DNA of 49,685 nucleotides from Streptomyces gilvus (GCF_022513565.1 NZ_JAKWBE010000045.1:1-49685); one strand, 5' to 3'. Shown: positions 8,093-16,320, numbered from the stretch's first letter. Notes: generated by a model from the letters alone, not told the origin. A program made the numbers and translations.

Positions 8093-9129
8093 CGTGTCGT
8101 CCCATCGTCCGGGGCCGCGGCTCGGCCCGCTTCGACCATCTGCGCAAGGACCGGGCCGAGGGCGTCGGCGATCCTGCGGTGCCCCGCGTCACCGGGGTGG
8201 ATCCCGTCGACGAGTTCACCGGCGCCGACCAGCTCCCCGCCCGCGAGCAGCCTCAGCGCCCGGTCCTCCCGCGCGAGTTCACCGACCGTCTCCTCGACGG
8301 CGTGGCGCAGGTCCGCGAGCGTCGCGCCGACCGCGTTCGGCCGGTCCTCGGCTTCGGGCCGCAGGAGGGGGCTGATCACCACCAGCGGCGTCCGGGGGTG
8401 TCCCGACCGGACGACGGCGACGAAGTCGCGCAGGAGCCCGGCCATGTGCTGCGGCCCGGTGGGCAGCACGCTCCAGTTGTTGGTACCGAACGCGAGGGAG
8501 ATCACGTCGGCCTCGAGGGTCGCCAGGTACTGGGCGGCCGCGATCTCGCCCCTGGCAGCGCCCGCGAACCCGAGGTTCCATGCCTCGAAGCCGTACCGGC
8601 GAGCCACCGTCGCGGGGTAGGCGCACGCCGGGTCGGACACCGACCAGCCCTGGGTGATGGAGTCGCCGTAGGCGAGCCACCGCGGCCGGTCCGCCACCGG
8701 CTCCACCCGGCCCCGGACCGGTTCCAGGGAGACGATCCGCCCGAGCCGGGCCTCGGGCAGGTGCAGGGTGTAGGCGGCTCCGTCGGGCCTGAGCGGCACC
8801 GTGACCGGTCCGCCGTCCGCGGGCACCTCGACCTGGCCCACCTTCCGCTCGCCCTGCCAGACGGTGACGTGGTCCCCTGTGGTGGGTGCGGCGAGCGGAT
8901 GCCGCGGTGCGGTCTCCAGGACGAGCACCAGGGCCTGTGCGTGGGAGACGAGTTCCACCACCACCCCGGCGGGTACGGCGGCCGCGCTCCAGGTGTCCGC
9001 CGGAAGCCTCGGGCGCACGTCCTCACCGAGCCGGCCCACCCCCGCCCGGCAGCCCCGGACGAAGGCGCCGAGTTCCGGCAGCCCCTCTGCGGGCTTGCCG
9101 CTCCTGTCCTCACCGGCGACTGAGAGCAT
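8089..9129 (-). CDS. SGNH/GDSL-family hydrolase with N-terminal beta domain
   Basis: About 346 aa. The C-terminal two thirds is an SGNH esterase domain: YGDSITQGW with nucleophile S157, a Gly in the LGFAGAARGE block, FGTNNW as the Asn block and DGIHPGDAGH with the Asp/His pair. The N-terminal ~150 residues are beta-rich and resemble the N-terminal module of carbohydrate-esterase-like SGNH proteins. No signal peptide is visible, so it probably acts in the cytoplasm. ATG 9129 is preferred over GTG 9138 because AGAGG lies 8 nt before it. In this operon it is a good candidate to hydrolyse the ester or lactone made by the BVMO. Confidence 0.83.
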   Translation of the reverse strand: MLSVAGEDRSGKPAEGLPELGAFVRGCRAGVGRLGEDVRPRLPADTWSAAAVPAGVVVELVSHAQALVLVLETAPRHPLAAPTTGDHVTVWQGERKVGQVEVPADGGPVTVPLRPDGAAYTLHLPEARLGRIVSLEPVRGRVEPVADRPRWLAYGDSITQGWSVSDPACAYPATVARRYGFEAWNLGFAGAARGEIAAAQYLATLEADVISLAFGTNNWSVLPTGPQHMAGLLRDFVAVVRSGHPRTPLVVISPLLRPEAEDRPNAVGATLADLRHAVEETVGELAREDRALRLLAGGELVGAGELVDGIHPGDAGHRRIADALGPVLAQMVEAGRAAAPDDGTTR

Positions 9130-9181
9130 CTCGAACACCTCTGTCCGGATAGTTGAACGCCTGGCTGTCGACGGGCCGGTG

Positions 9182-10330
9182 TCACAGACCCAGCGACTTG
9201 CTGATGATCGACTTCATGACCTCGCTCGTGCCGCCGTAGATGCGCGTGACGCGGGCGTCGGCGTAGAGCCGGGCGATGGGGTACTCCAGCATGTAGCCGT
9301 AGCCGCCGAAGAGCTGGAGGCAGCGGTCGGCCACCCGGCCCTGCAGTTCGGTGCAGAACAGCTTGACCTTGGCGGCGTCCACCGGGGTCAGCTCGCCCGC
9401 GACATGGTCCTGCACGGCGCGGTCCACCAGGACCTGTCCGGCCGTCAGCTCCGTCTCCATGGCGGCGAGTTCGAACTTGGTGTTCTGGAAGTGGCCGACC
9501 GGCCTGCCGAAGACGTGCCGTTGCGTGACGTACTCGACGGTGACGTCGAGCGCGGCTCGTGCCGCGGCGACCGCGCCGACGGCGATGGCCAGCCGCTCCT
9601 GCGGGAGGTTGTGCCCCAGATATCCGAACCCGGCTCCCTCCTCGCCCAGGAGGTTGGCCACCGGCACCCGCACATCGGTGAAGGACAGCTCCACCGTGTC
9701 CTGGACTTTGATACCGATCTTCGGCAGGACCCTGCCGACCTCGAAACCGGGCATCCCCCGCTCCACCACGATCAGCGACAGCCCCGCCCTGCGGTCACCC
9801 GTGTCGGTGGAGGTACGGGCCAGCACGATCACGAGGTCCGCGTGCAGGCCACCGCTGATGAAGGTCTTGGCGCCGTTCAGGACGTAGTGGCCGCCGTCGC
9901 GGGTGGCGGTGGTGGTGACGCCCGCGAGGTCCGATCCGGTCCCCGGCTCGGTCATGGCGATGGCGGTGAACAGGTCGCCGGCGGCGATGCCGGGGAACCA
10001 CCGCGCGCGCTGCTCGGCGTCGGCGAGGTGCAGGAAGTACGGCAGGACGATGTCCAGGTGGGTGCGGAGCGTGCCCAGGGTGAACGTGGCGCGGTTGATC
10101 TCCTCCTGGAGCACCGCGTTGAACCGGTAGTCGTCGCTGCCCGCACCCCCGTACTCCTGCGGCACGGACAGGCCCATGATCCCGAGTTCGCCCAGGCGGT
10201 GGTAGAGGGACCGGGGCACGGCGCCCGCCCGCTCCCATTCCGCGAAGTACGGAGCGACCTCCTTGGCGAGGAAGGTGCGCACGAGGTGACGGAGGTCCTC
10301 GTGTTCCTGGGTGTAGAGGGTACGGCGCAT
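9182..10330 (-). CDS. Acyl-CoA dehydrogenase
   Basis: A 382-aa FAD-dependent acyl-CoA dehydrogenase with full family signatures: AMTEPGTGSDLAG, the VLNGAKTFISGG strand, FGRPVGHFQ, CLQLFGGYGYMLEYPIAR and the C-terminal RIYGGTSEVMKSII. The C-terminal position carrying the catalytic Glu in MCAD is Gly here (YGGTSE). Instead Glu245 in LPQERLAIA lies where isovaleryl-CoA and long-chain dehydrogenases carry their base, so activity is expected with branched or long substrates. It introduces the alpha,beta double bond. It sits 21 nt after the acyl-CoA synthetase, with GAGAGG before the ATG, as the second gene of the minus operon. Confidence 0.92.
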   Translation of the reverse strand: MRRTLYTQEHEDLRHLVRTFLAKEVAPYFAEWERAGAVPRSLYHRLGELGIMGLSVPQEYGGAGSDDYRFNAVLQEEINRATFTLGTLRTHLDIVLPYFLHLADAEQRARWFPGIAAGDLFTAIAMTEPGTGSDLAGVTTTATRDGGHYVLNGAKTFISGGLHADLVIVLARTSTDTGDRRAGLSLIVVERGMPGFEVGRVLPKIGIKVQDTVELSFTDVRVPVANLLGEEGAGFGYLGHNLPQERLAIAVGAVAAARAALDVTVEYVTQRHVFGRPVGHFQNTKFELAAMETELTAGQVLVDRAVQDHVAGELTPVDAAKVKLFCTELQGRVADRCLQLFGGYGYMLEYPIARLYADARVTRIYGGTSEVMKSIISKSLGL

Positions 10331-10351
10331 GCGGGTCCTCTCAGGAAGTCG

Positions 10352-11893
10352 TCAGGAGATCCTCGTGTGGATCCCGGCGGCGGCGCGGACAGCGGCGTAG
10401 TCGGGTTTGCCCACGTAGGTGCGGGGCACCTCGTCCACCCGGATCCAGGTCTTGGGGCACTTGTACGGGGTCAGCCGGCTCCGGCAGTGGGCGGTGAGCT
10501 CGGCGTCGCTGACGCCGTTGCGGACGGCGACGACCCCGGTGACGCGCTCGCCCCACTTCTCGTCGGGCAGGCCGATGATCGCGGCGTCGGTGACGTCCGG
10601 GTGGTCGCGTACGACGATCTCGACCTCCTCGGGCCAGACCTTCTCCCCACCGGTGTTGATGCAGGCGTTGCCCCGGCCCAGGATGCGGATGGTGCCGTCC
10701 TCGTTGACGACCGCCTCGTCGCCGATCACCAGGTACCGCACGCCGTCCACCTCCCGGAACGACTCCGCGGTCTTGACCGGGTCGTTCAGGTATCCCAGGG
10801 GCAGGCGTCCGGCGGTCGCCACGAGTCCGACCCGCCCGGACCCCGGGAGCACCGGCCGGTTGTCGGGCCCGAGGACGACGAGCCCCTCGCGGGGCTGGAA
10901 GCCCTTGCCGTCCACGTCCCGGCTGACGAGAGCCTCGGTGGAACCGAAGTTGTCGATCAGTCGGATGCCCGGCAGGTGTGCCGACAGGCTCTCCCGCACC
11001 TCCGGGCTCCATACGGCTCCCGACGACGACAGCGCCGAGAGCGCGTCGAGCCGGCCGGCCCACCGGCCGGTCTCCAGTTCGGCCAGGAGTGGTCTGGCAT
11101 AGGCGTCGCCCACGATGCCGAGCACCCGGACGCGATGGCGCTCGGCGAGTTCGAGGGTGGCGCGCGCGTCGAACGACGCCTGCTCGTGGAGGACCACGAC
11201 GCCGCCGCCGTTCAGCGCGTTCAGTGCCAGGCCCATGGCCGTGCCGTGGGCCAGCGGAGAGGCCGGCAACGTGGTCGGAGCGGGGCGGGTGGCCCCGGCG
11301 GCCACCGTCCGGGGGTCGGGCGGCTCGGTGCCGGGGCGGATGACCTCCCACAACATGCGGTAGTGGGTGTCCACCTCCCAGACGACGCCCCGGGGGCGGC
11401 CCGTGGTGCCCCCCGTATACCACAGCAGCCTGTCGTGCGGCGAGAGCCTCCGTGGCGGTGCGGGGTCACCGGCCAGGGCCTCGTACCACTCCTGCGATGT
11501 CGCCTCCAGAAGTGCCACGGGGCGGTCCAGGAGCTTGACGGCGCGAGCGACCTCGTCGGCGGCGGCGGGTTCGTACACCAGGGCGCCGGCGTCGCAGTCC
11601 CGCACGATCTCGGCGATCTCCTGCGCGGTGTAACGGGGATTCACGTTCGCCGGTGGCGAGCCCAGCATCAGCGCCGCGTAGAACGTCTCCAGGATCGCCG
11701 GACGGTTCACCAGCATCGTCGTGACCGGCCGTCCCTCCAACCGTGCGGTGCGGTGCAGGTGGCCGGCGAGTGCCGACGCGTTCCTGTGGAGCCGGCCTGC
11801 CGAGATCGTCCCGTCCGGGGTTCCCACCAGAGGGCGGTCCGGATCGAGACGGGCGAACGCCTCCAGCGCCCGCACGTAGTGATGGTCGGCCAC
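10352..11893 (-). CDS. Acyl-CoA synthetase (AMP-forming, FadD-like)
   Basis: A 513-aa ANL-superfamily ligase. The P-loop-like motif is WYTGGTTGRPRGV, A5 is NFGSTEA, A7 is the YLVIGDEAVV region, A8 is GRGNACINTGGEKVWPEEVE and the A10 lysine is in YVGKPDY. It adenylates a carboxylic acid and forms the CoA ester. GTG 11893 is chosen because GGGAGG lies 7 nt upstream; the frame extends only to an unlikely TTG. It is the first gene of the nine-gene minus operon, transcribed divergently from the thioesterase, with the TGAATTCA palindrome at 11911-11918 between them. It probably catalyses the entry reaction of the pathway. Substrate unknown. Confidence 0.9.
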   Translation of the reverse strand: MADHHYVRALEAFARLDPDRPLVGTPDGTISAGRLHRNASALAGHLHRTARLEGRPVTTMLVNRPAILETFYAALMLGSPPANVNPRYTAQEIAEIVRDCDAGALVYEPAAADEVARAVKLLDRPVALLEATSQEWYEALAGDPAPPRRLSPHDRLLWYTGGTTGRPRGVVWEVDTHYRMLWEVIRPGTEPPDPRTVAAGATRPAPTTLPASPLAHGTAMGLALNALNGGGVVVLHEQASFDARATLELAERHRVRVLGIVGDAYARPLLAELETGRWAGRLDALSALSSSGAVWSPEVRESLSAHLPGIRLIDNFGSTEALVSRDVDGKGFQPREGLVVLGPDNRPVLPGSGRVGLVATAGRLPLGYLNDPVKTAESFREVDGVRYLVIGDEAVVNEDGTIRILGRGNACINTGGEKVWPEEVEIVVRDHPDVTDAAIIGLPDEKWGERVTGVVAVRNGVSDAELTAHCRSRLTPYKCPKTWIRVDEVPRTYVGKPDYAAVRAAAGIHTRIS

Positions 11894-11910
11894 TCCAGAA
11901 CCTCCCAAGA

Positions 11911-11937
11911 TGAATTCAAAGTTGCTAGCATCATGCC
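11911..11937. promoter_or_regulatory. Divergent promoter with TGAATTCA palindrome and leaderless -10
   Basis: TGAATTCA at 11911-11918 lies between the divergent acyl-CoA synthetase and thioesterase genes. On the plus strand TAGCAT at 11926-11931 is a good -10 box. Only six bases separate it from the ATG at 11938, so the thioesterase message is probably leaderless. On the minus strand TAGCAA (11927-11922) would place the start within the palindrome. A protein bound to the palindrome could control both directions. Confidence 0.6.
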
Positions 11938-12372
11938 ATGACTCAGATCGACGTGCGAAGCCGTCATGCGAAATCTCTTGAATTCATGTTCTCCAAAGTG
12001 CCGTTCATCAGGGCACTTGGGCTGGAACTCGTCGAGTGGGAGGGACAGGAGGGAGTGGTGGTGGTGCGCATGCCGTGGGCGGACATGGCGGACAACGGCG
12101 GTGGCACACCACACGGCGGCGCGGTCGCCACCCTGCTGGACACCACGGGCGCGGCCGCGGTGTGGAACGGGCACGACTACGAGCGGGGCACCCGGGGCTC
12201 CACGATCTCGCTGACCGTCAACTACCTCGGCGCGGCCCGGAACGAGGCCGTCGTCGCCACCGGGCGGTGCGTGCGCAGGGCCCGGGAACTGAACTTCGCC
12301 ACGGTCGAGGCGGTCAGCGAGTCCGGCCGCCCCGTCGCGAGCTGCGTCATGACCTACCGGATCGCCCCGTGA
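11938..12372 (+). CDS. PaaI-family hotdog thioesterase
   Basis: A 144-aa hotdog-fold acyl-CoA thioesterase. The active-site helix HGGAVATLLDTTGA (residues 59-72) follows the GGGTPHGG loop, and the STISLTVNYLGAA strand is typical of PaaI/YdiI proteins. Such enzymes hydrolyse dead-end acyl-CoA esters to free CoA. The ATG has no ribosome binding site; it lies six bases after a -10 box, suggesting a leaderless transcript. It leads the plus operon (thioesterase, two MaoC halves, alcohol dehydrogenase, CMD protein). A further TGAATTCA copy lies inside the gene at 11979-11986. Confidence 0.88.
   Translation: MTQIDVRSRHAKSLEFMFSKVPFIRALGLELVEWEGQEGVVVVRMPWADMADNGGGTPHGGAVATLLDTTGAAAVWNGHDYERGTRGSTISLTVNYLGAARNEAVVATGRCVRRARELNFATVEAVSESGRPVASCVMTYRIAP
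11979..11986. promoter_or_regulatory. Intragenic TGAATTCA palindrome copy
   Basis: Perfect TGAATTCA, extended to TTGAATTCAT, 68 bp centre to centre from the promoter copy and within codons 14-17 of the thioesterase. It could be a second operator for DNA looping or transcription blocking. Being in coding sequence, it could also be chance. Confidence 0.4.
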
Positions 12373-12842
12373 ACGCGCCGGGCAGGGCTGCGGCGCAGCC
12401 CCAGGAAGAGGCAGACGAATTGGTCGGCCGCACGGGGGAGCCCTTCGAGTTCCCCGTGGAACTCGGCAAGATCCGCGAGTTCGCCCGTGCCGTGGCGAGC
12501 CGGGATGTCGCGTACACGGACGGCTCGGTCACACCCCCCACCTTCCTGATGGCCGCCGACCTGTGGCAGAGCCGGGCCAACTCGCCGTGGGGCGACCACC
12601 CGCGCGCGCTCGCCCGCACGCTCCACGCCGAGCAGGAGTTCGTGTTCACAGGTCCGCCCCCGGCGGCGGGAACGACCCTGCGCGGCCAGTCCCGGATCGA
12701 CCGGCGCTACACGAAGCACGGCAGACGCGGAGGCACGATGACCTTCACCGAAGTGGTCACCGAGTACCGGGACGAACAGGACCGGGTGATCGCCGAGGTC
12801 CGTTCGACGACCGTCGAGACCTCCAAGGCGGCCCGGACATGA
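12369..12842 (+). CDS. MaoC-like dehydratase, N-terminal-type subunit (FAS1_DH)
   Basis: A 157-aa protein of the MaoC_dehydrat_N hotdog type: LVGRTGEPFEFPVELGKIREFA, then PPTFLMAADLW, LHAEQEFVFTGPPPAAGTTLRG and a TFTEVVTEYRDEQDRVIAEVRST strand. These half-hotdog domains lack the R-hydratase Asp/His motif and pair with a catalytic MaoC partner, as in actinobacterial ChsH1/ChsH2-type 2-enoyl-CoA hydratases. GTG 12369 overlaps the thioesterase stop (GTGA), and its own stop overlaps the start of the next MaoC gene (ATGA). The pair is therefore tightly coupled and probably forms one heteromeric hydratase. Confidence 0.85.
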   Translation: MNAPGRAAAQPQEEADELVGRTGEPFEFPVELGKIREFARAVASRDVAYTDGSVTPPTFLMAADLWQSRANSPWGDHPRALARTLHAEQEFVFTGPPPAAGTTLRGQSRIDRRYTKHGRRGGTMTFTEVVTEYRDEQDRVIAEVRSTTVETSKAART

Positions 12843-13303
12843 ATTCAATGCCCGCGGATGCGTCCGTCGAGATCCGCAAGGGAACCGAGGCCGAGCCGTA
12901 CGTCGGCAAGCCCCTCACCGTCACCGACTTCGTCCGCTACCAGGGCGCCTCGGGGGACTTCAACCCGCTGCATCACGACCACGACAAGGCCGTCGCGGCC
13001 GGTTTCGACAGGCCCTTCGCGGTGGGCATGCTCGCCGCGGGGGTACTGGGCGGTTTCGCGGCCCGCTGGCTCGGCCCCCACGCGATCCGGCGGTTCAGGG
13101 TGCGCTTCGCCGAGCAGGCCTGGCCGGGCGACGTGCTCACCTATGCGGGCGTCGTCACCGACGTCCGGGAAGGGCCGGCCGAGGGACGGCGCGAGGTCGA
13201 CGCCGAGTTCACCGTGACCCGGCAGACCGGTGGAGTCCACCTCAGAGGATGGGCGACGTTCGTGTTCGGCGACACCGGGAGCACCGGCCGGGAGGGCCGG
13301 TGA
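12839..13303 (+). CDS. MaoC-like enoyl-CoA hydratase, catalytic subunit
   Basis: A 154-aa hotdog protein with the hydratase-2 motif SGDFNPLHHDHDKA; catalytic Asp40 and His45 are present. GMLAAGVLGGF and FRVRFAEQAWPGDVLTYAGVV are family-typical. It should hydrate trans-2-enoyl-CoA esters, probably with the preceding MaoC-N protein. The start codon overlaps the upstream stop and sits inside a TGAATTCA palindrome (12840-12847), so the first codons read M-N-S. It is followed directly by the alcohol dehydrogenase, again with a GTGA overlap. Confidence 0.9.
   Translation: MNSMPADASVEIRKGTEAEPYVGKPLTVTDFVRYQGASGDFNPLHHDHDKAVAAGFDRPFAVGMLAAGVLGGFAARWLGPHAIRRFRVRFAEQAWPGDVLTYAGVVTDVREGPAEGRREVDAEFTVTRQTGGVHLRGWATFVFGDTGSTGREGR
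12840..12847. promoter_or_regulatory. TGAATTCA palindrome overlapping the MaoC start codon
   Basis: Perfect copy of the island palindrome, overlapping the TGA stop of the MaoC-N gene and codons 1-3 of the MaoC gene. It may be an operator for an internal promoter or a coincidence of the coding context; no -10 box is clear nearby. Confidence 0.3.
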
Positions 13304-14388
13304 GTACCGCTACGGCCCTGGTGCTGGAGGCCCCGGGGCGACTGGTGGCCCACGAGATCGAGGTGCCCGAGCCGCTTCCCGGGGAGGCTCTGCTGCGCGT
13401 CGAGGCGTGCGGGCTGTGCGGAACCGACCACGAGATGTTCACCGGCGCCATGCCGGCGGCCCTGCCGCTCGTCCCGGGACACGAGGTGATCGGCACGATC
13501 GAAGCGGCGACACCCGAGTTCCTCTCGGTCAGATCCCTCGCCGAGGGCGATCGCGTCGCGCTCGAGGTCTTCCAACGCTGCGGTGACTGCGGTCCGTGCC
13601 GCTCGGGTGCCTACCCGCTGTGCCGGCGGCACGGGCTGCGCGACTCCTACGGCAACAGCCCGCTCTCCTCCGGCGCGGGGCTGTGGGGCGGATACGCCAC
13701 CCACGTCGTCCTCACCACGGACGCCGTCGTCCACCGGGTCCCTGCGGGGCTGGATCCCGTACACGCCACGCTGTTCAATCCCCTCGGGGCGGGTATCCGC
13801 TGGGGTGTCACCCTGCCCGGAGTCCGGGAGGGCGACGTCGTCGCGGTGCTCGGCCCAGGGCTGCGCGGGCTGGGCGCGGTGGCCGCGGCGTCGGCGGCGA
13901 AGGCCGGATTCATCCTGCTGACCGGCGCGGGCGGGCGGGACGCCGACCGGCTGGAACTCGGCCGCCTTCTCGGCGCGACCGAGGCGGTCGACGTCACCCA
14001 GGCCGATCCGCGGGCACTGCTCAAGGAGCGGGTGGGCGGCCTCGCCGACGTCGTGGTCGACGTGACGGCGGCGGCGCCCGCGGCGTTCGTCCAGGCCCTC
14101 GATCTGGTGCGGCCGGGCGGCACGGTCGTGGTGGCCGGTACCCGGGGCGCCCATCCGCTGCGCGAGTTCAACCCGGACCGGATCGTGCTCAAGGAACTGC
14201 GGCTGCTGGGCGCACGCGGTGTGGACGGAGCGGCGTACTCCGCGGCGCTCGACCTGCTCGCCGCAGACCAGCGCCTGCGCACGCTGCCTCGCCGCACGGT
14301 CGGTCTCGACCCCGAGGCGCTCTCCGAGCTGCTGACGACCATGGCCGGTGGCGACGCCCCGCCCCTGCACGCGGTGGTCGTGCCATGA
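13300..14388 (+). CDS. Zinc-dependent medium-chain alcohol dehydrogenase
   Basis: A 362-aa MDR alcohol dehydrogenase. Catalytic zinc ligands are Cys37 (EACGLCGTDHE) and His61-Glu62 (GHE). Structural zinc cysteines are in CGDCGPCRSGAYPLC. A GroES-like N-terminal half is followed by a Rossmann half with VLGPGLRGLGAVAAA, a modified GxGxxG. It should interconvert an alcohol and a carbonyl compound with NAD(P). GTG 13300 follows GGAGG and overlaps the MaoC stop; the longer frame from 13249 lies inside that gene. It could oxidise a hydroxyl to the ketone needed by the BVMO across the divergent promoter. Confidence 0.88.
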   Translation: MSTATALVLEAPGRLVAHEIEVPEPLPGEALLRVEACGLCGTDHEMFTGAMPAALPLVPGHEVIGTIEAATPEFLSVRSLAEGDRVALEVFQRCGDCGPCRSGAYPLCRRHGLRDSYGNSPLSSGAGLWGGYATHVVLTTDAVVHRVPAGLDPVHATLFNPLGAGIRWGVTLPGVREGDVVAVLGPGLRGLGAVAAASAAKAGFILLTGAGGRDADRLELGRLLGATEAVDVTQADPRALLKERVGGLADVVVDVTAAAPAAFVQALDLVRPGGTVVVAGTRGAHPLREFNPDRIVLKELRLLGARGVDGAAYSAALDLLAADQRLRTLPRRTVGLDPEALSELLTTMAGGDAPPLHAVVVP

Positions 14389-15002
14389 CCGAGGGGAAGG
14401 ACCGGGTCCGGCCTCCCGCCGACGGTGCCCGGCTGCCGCTGCTGTCCCCGGCCGCCGCGCGCGCCGCCGCCGAGGAGGTGGGGATCGATCCCGCGTATCT
14501 CACCCAGCCGATCTGGACAATGCTGCTGGCCCGGCCGAAGTACGCGAGGGCGCTCTACGGCGTGCTCACCGACCTGCTGTTCCGCACCACACTGCCGGTC
14601 CGCCTGCGCGAACTGCTCATCATGCGCATCGGGTGGACCACGGCGGCGGAGTTCGAGTGGGCGCAGCACTGGGAGGTCGCCACGCGGGCCGGTGTGGATC
14701 CCGCGGATCTGCTGGCGGTCCGCGACTGGCAGGGCAGCGACCGGTTCGCGGAGGCCGACCGCGCGGCGCTCGCCGCCGCGGACGAGGTCGTCGAGCGGGG
14801 CGAGGTGGGCGACCGGTCGTGGCGTGCCCTGCGGCAGCACTTCTCGGAGTCCGAGCAACTGGAACTGATCGCCGTCCTGGCCACCTGGCACCATGTGAGT
14901 GTCCTGGTCCGGAGCCTGCGGGTGCCGTTGGACGACGGCATGACCGCCTGGCCGCCGGACGGCGTGGCACCGAAGAACACGTGTCGCGACGGACGGAAGT
15001 AA
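14385..15002 (+). CDS. Carboxymuconolactone decarboxylase (CMD/AhpD-like) family protein
   Basis: A 205-aa all-helical protein of the CMD fold: LPVRLRELLIMRIGWTTAAEFEWAQHWEVATRAGV is the conserved double-helix motif. The CxxC pair of AhpD peroxidases is absent, leaving the Glu/His residues (EFEWAQHW) seen in the many uncharacterised actinobacterial CMD-like proteins next to acyl-CoA genes. It may be a decarboxylase, lactonase or tautomerase; the specific reaction cannot be told. ATG 14385 overlaps the dehydrogenase stop (ATGA). It ends the plus operon, and a strong inverted repeat follows at 15297-15329. Confidence 0.82.
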   Translation: MTEGKDRVRPPADGARLPLLSPAAARAAAEEVGIDPAYLTQPIWTMLLARPKYARALYGVLTDLLFRTTLPVRLRELLIMRIGWTTAAEFEWAQHWEVATRAGVDPADLLAVRDWQGSDRFAEADRAALAAADEVVERGEVGDRSWRALRQHFSESEQLELIAVLATWHHVSVLVRSLRVPLDDGMTAWPPDGVAPKNTCRDGRK

Positions 15003-15296
15003 GCAGAGGAAACGGCCGGTGAGGCGGTAGTTCTCGGCTCCTTGGGTCAGCCGGGGAAGCTGGGAGCGCAGAACGGGCGTCAGGACCGCGACATGGTCGA
15101 CTGGTCCTGGCGCCGGCGATCTGGAGTCCAGGGCCGAGAGCCGACGGCCATGGGCCGCAAGCTGTGTCCAAGGGCGCGCCCCGGTCAGCGCCAGGGCCCT
15201 CGCCGGTAGCGGTGACAGGCGCGTCACGCCAGGAACAGGGCCGGCGATCCGGCGAGGCGTGAGTGAGCCGCATCCGGTGACCACCGCGTACCGCGG
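15003..15296. other. Non-coding stretch between convergent operons
   Basis: About 350 bases separate the stop of the CMD gene from the stop of the converging acyl-CoA dehydrogenase. Open frames here are short and show no family resemblance. Apart from the inverted repeat at its right end, nothing is recognisable. Confidence 0.5.
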
Positions 15297-15329
15297 GGCT
15301 TCGCCGCCCGTGAGTGCGGCGGCGAAGCC
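15297..15329. terminator. Bidirectional terminator hairpin
   Basis: A perfect 12-bp inverted repeat, GGCTTCGCCGCC at 15297-15308 and GGCGGCGAAGCC at 15318-15329, with a 9-nt loop. It lies between the convergent CMD gene and acyl-CoA dehydrogenase, 23 bases from the latter's stop. A U-tract is lacking on both strands, as is common for Streptomyces hairpin terminators. Confidence 0.7.
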
Positions 15330-15351
15330 GTTGCGCGGTGCGAGAAGGCGT

Positions 15352-16320
15352 TCAGAGCGCGGGCACCGAGAAAGGGTCGAGCTGGGGAAGTGTCCCGGCC
15401 GCCATCACATGACGGCCGAGGTCCGCGGTGAGCGTCTCCCAGTCCCCGAACAGCATGTCGAGACCGTAGGCCCTGCGCATCACCTCGTGCAGGGGGAATT
15501 CCCACGTCAGTCCCATCGCACCGCACACCTGCGCGGCCTGGCGCACCGCCCGGTCGACGGCCGCGCCGGCGAGTGCCTTGGCGACCGCCGCGGCCAGCGG
15601 ACCGCCGTCGGCGAAGGCCACCCTGATCGCCTCGGCCGCCGCCTCGATCCCCACCGCGACCTCCGCGAGCCGGAAGCGGACCGCCTGGAAACCGCCGACC
15701 GGACGGCCGAACTGCCGCCGGTCCGTCACATGCCGGACGGCGAGTTCCAAAGCGGCCCGGGCAAGGCCCACCAACTCCGCCGCGAGCGCCCGGCGCCCGG
15801 CTGCCACCGCCTGGCCCCACAGGGGCGCGGGCTCAGCCGACGCGGGGTCCAGTGCGGCGGTGACCCTCGACCAGCCGCCGTCGGGGTCCAGCCCGGCGAC
15901 CTCCTTGACCTCGACGTCGGCGGACGGGACGCGCAGGACGCGCGTGCCTTCCGGGGCGGCCACGGGGACGACGATCGACGCCCTGGGTCCGACCGCGCGG
16001 AGCACGGCGTCGAGGCGGACCGTACCGTCCACCACCGGGGCGGCGGGCTCGAAGAGGTCGCCGCCCGTACCGAGCCGATAGGCCACCGCCGCGGTGGGGG
16101 GCGCGCCGAGCTCCCTGAGCACCACACCGTCGAGCAGTCCCGACACCGCCCGGGCGCGCCCCTGTTCCTCGAAGAGCAGTGCCTCCGCGGCGGGGTGTTC
16201 CGCGGTCACCTCGTCCCAGCCGAGTTCGGCCAGGGCCACCGGGAGGCCCTCCGGATCGGAGGTCTCGGCGAACAGTGCCCGCAGGCTCTCTGTCAGCAGG
16301 CGTGTCTCGTCCGCGTCCAT
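15352..16320 (-). CDS. Acyl-CoA dehydrogenase family protein, small (beta-type) subunit
   Basis: A 322-aa, shortened acyl-CoA dehydrogenase. Recognisable parts are LVGLARAALELAVRHVTDRRQFGRPVGGFQAVRFRLAEVAVG and QAAQVCGAMGLTWEFPLHEVMRRAYGLD. The N-terminal and middle domains are poorly conserved and the TEPxxGSD FAD segment is missing. It is translated directly after a full-length partner, with a one-base TGATG overlap at 16320. This is the layout of actinobacterial alpha2beta2 FadE pairs (steroid side-chain ChsE type), where one subunit contributes the catalytic Glu and the pair shares FAD. It probably acts only as a heteromer. Confidence 0.86.
   Translation of the reverse strand: MDADETRLLTESLRALFAETSDPEGLPVALAELGWDEVTAEHPAAEALLFEEQGRARAVSGLLDGVVLRELGAPPTAAVAYRLGTGGDLFEPAAPVVDGTVRLDAVLRAVGPRASIVVPVAAPEGTRVLRVPSADVEVKEVAGLDPDGGWSRVTAALDPASAEPAPLWGQAVAAGRRALAAELVGLARAALELAVRHVTDRRQFGRPVGGFQAVRFRLAEVAVGIEAAAEAIRVAFADGGPLAAAVAKALAGAAVDRAVRQAAQVCGAMGLTWEFPLHEVMRRAYGLDMLFGDWETLTADLGRHVMAAGTLPQLDPFSVPAL

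Noticed and set aside
8801..11941. 1046-codon plus-strand open frame
   Set aside because: Entirely opposite to the SGNH hydrolase, acyl-CoA dehydrogenase and acyl-CoA synthetase, which have complete motifs. It is a shadow.
15496..15501. Eighth GAATTC site
   Set aside because: It is flanked by G and C (GGGAATTCCC) within an acyl-CoA dehydrogenase gene and does not fit the TGAATTCA motif.
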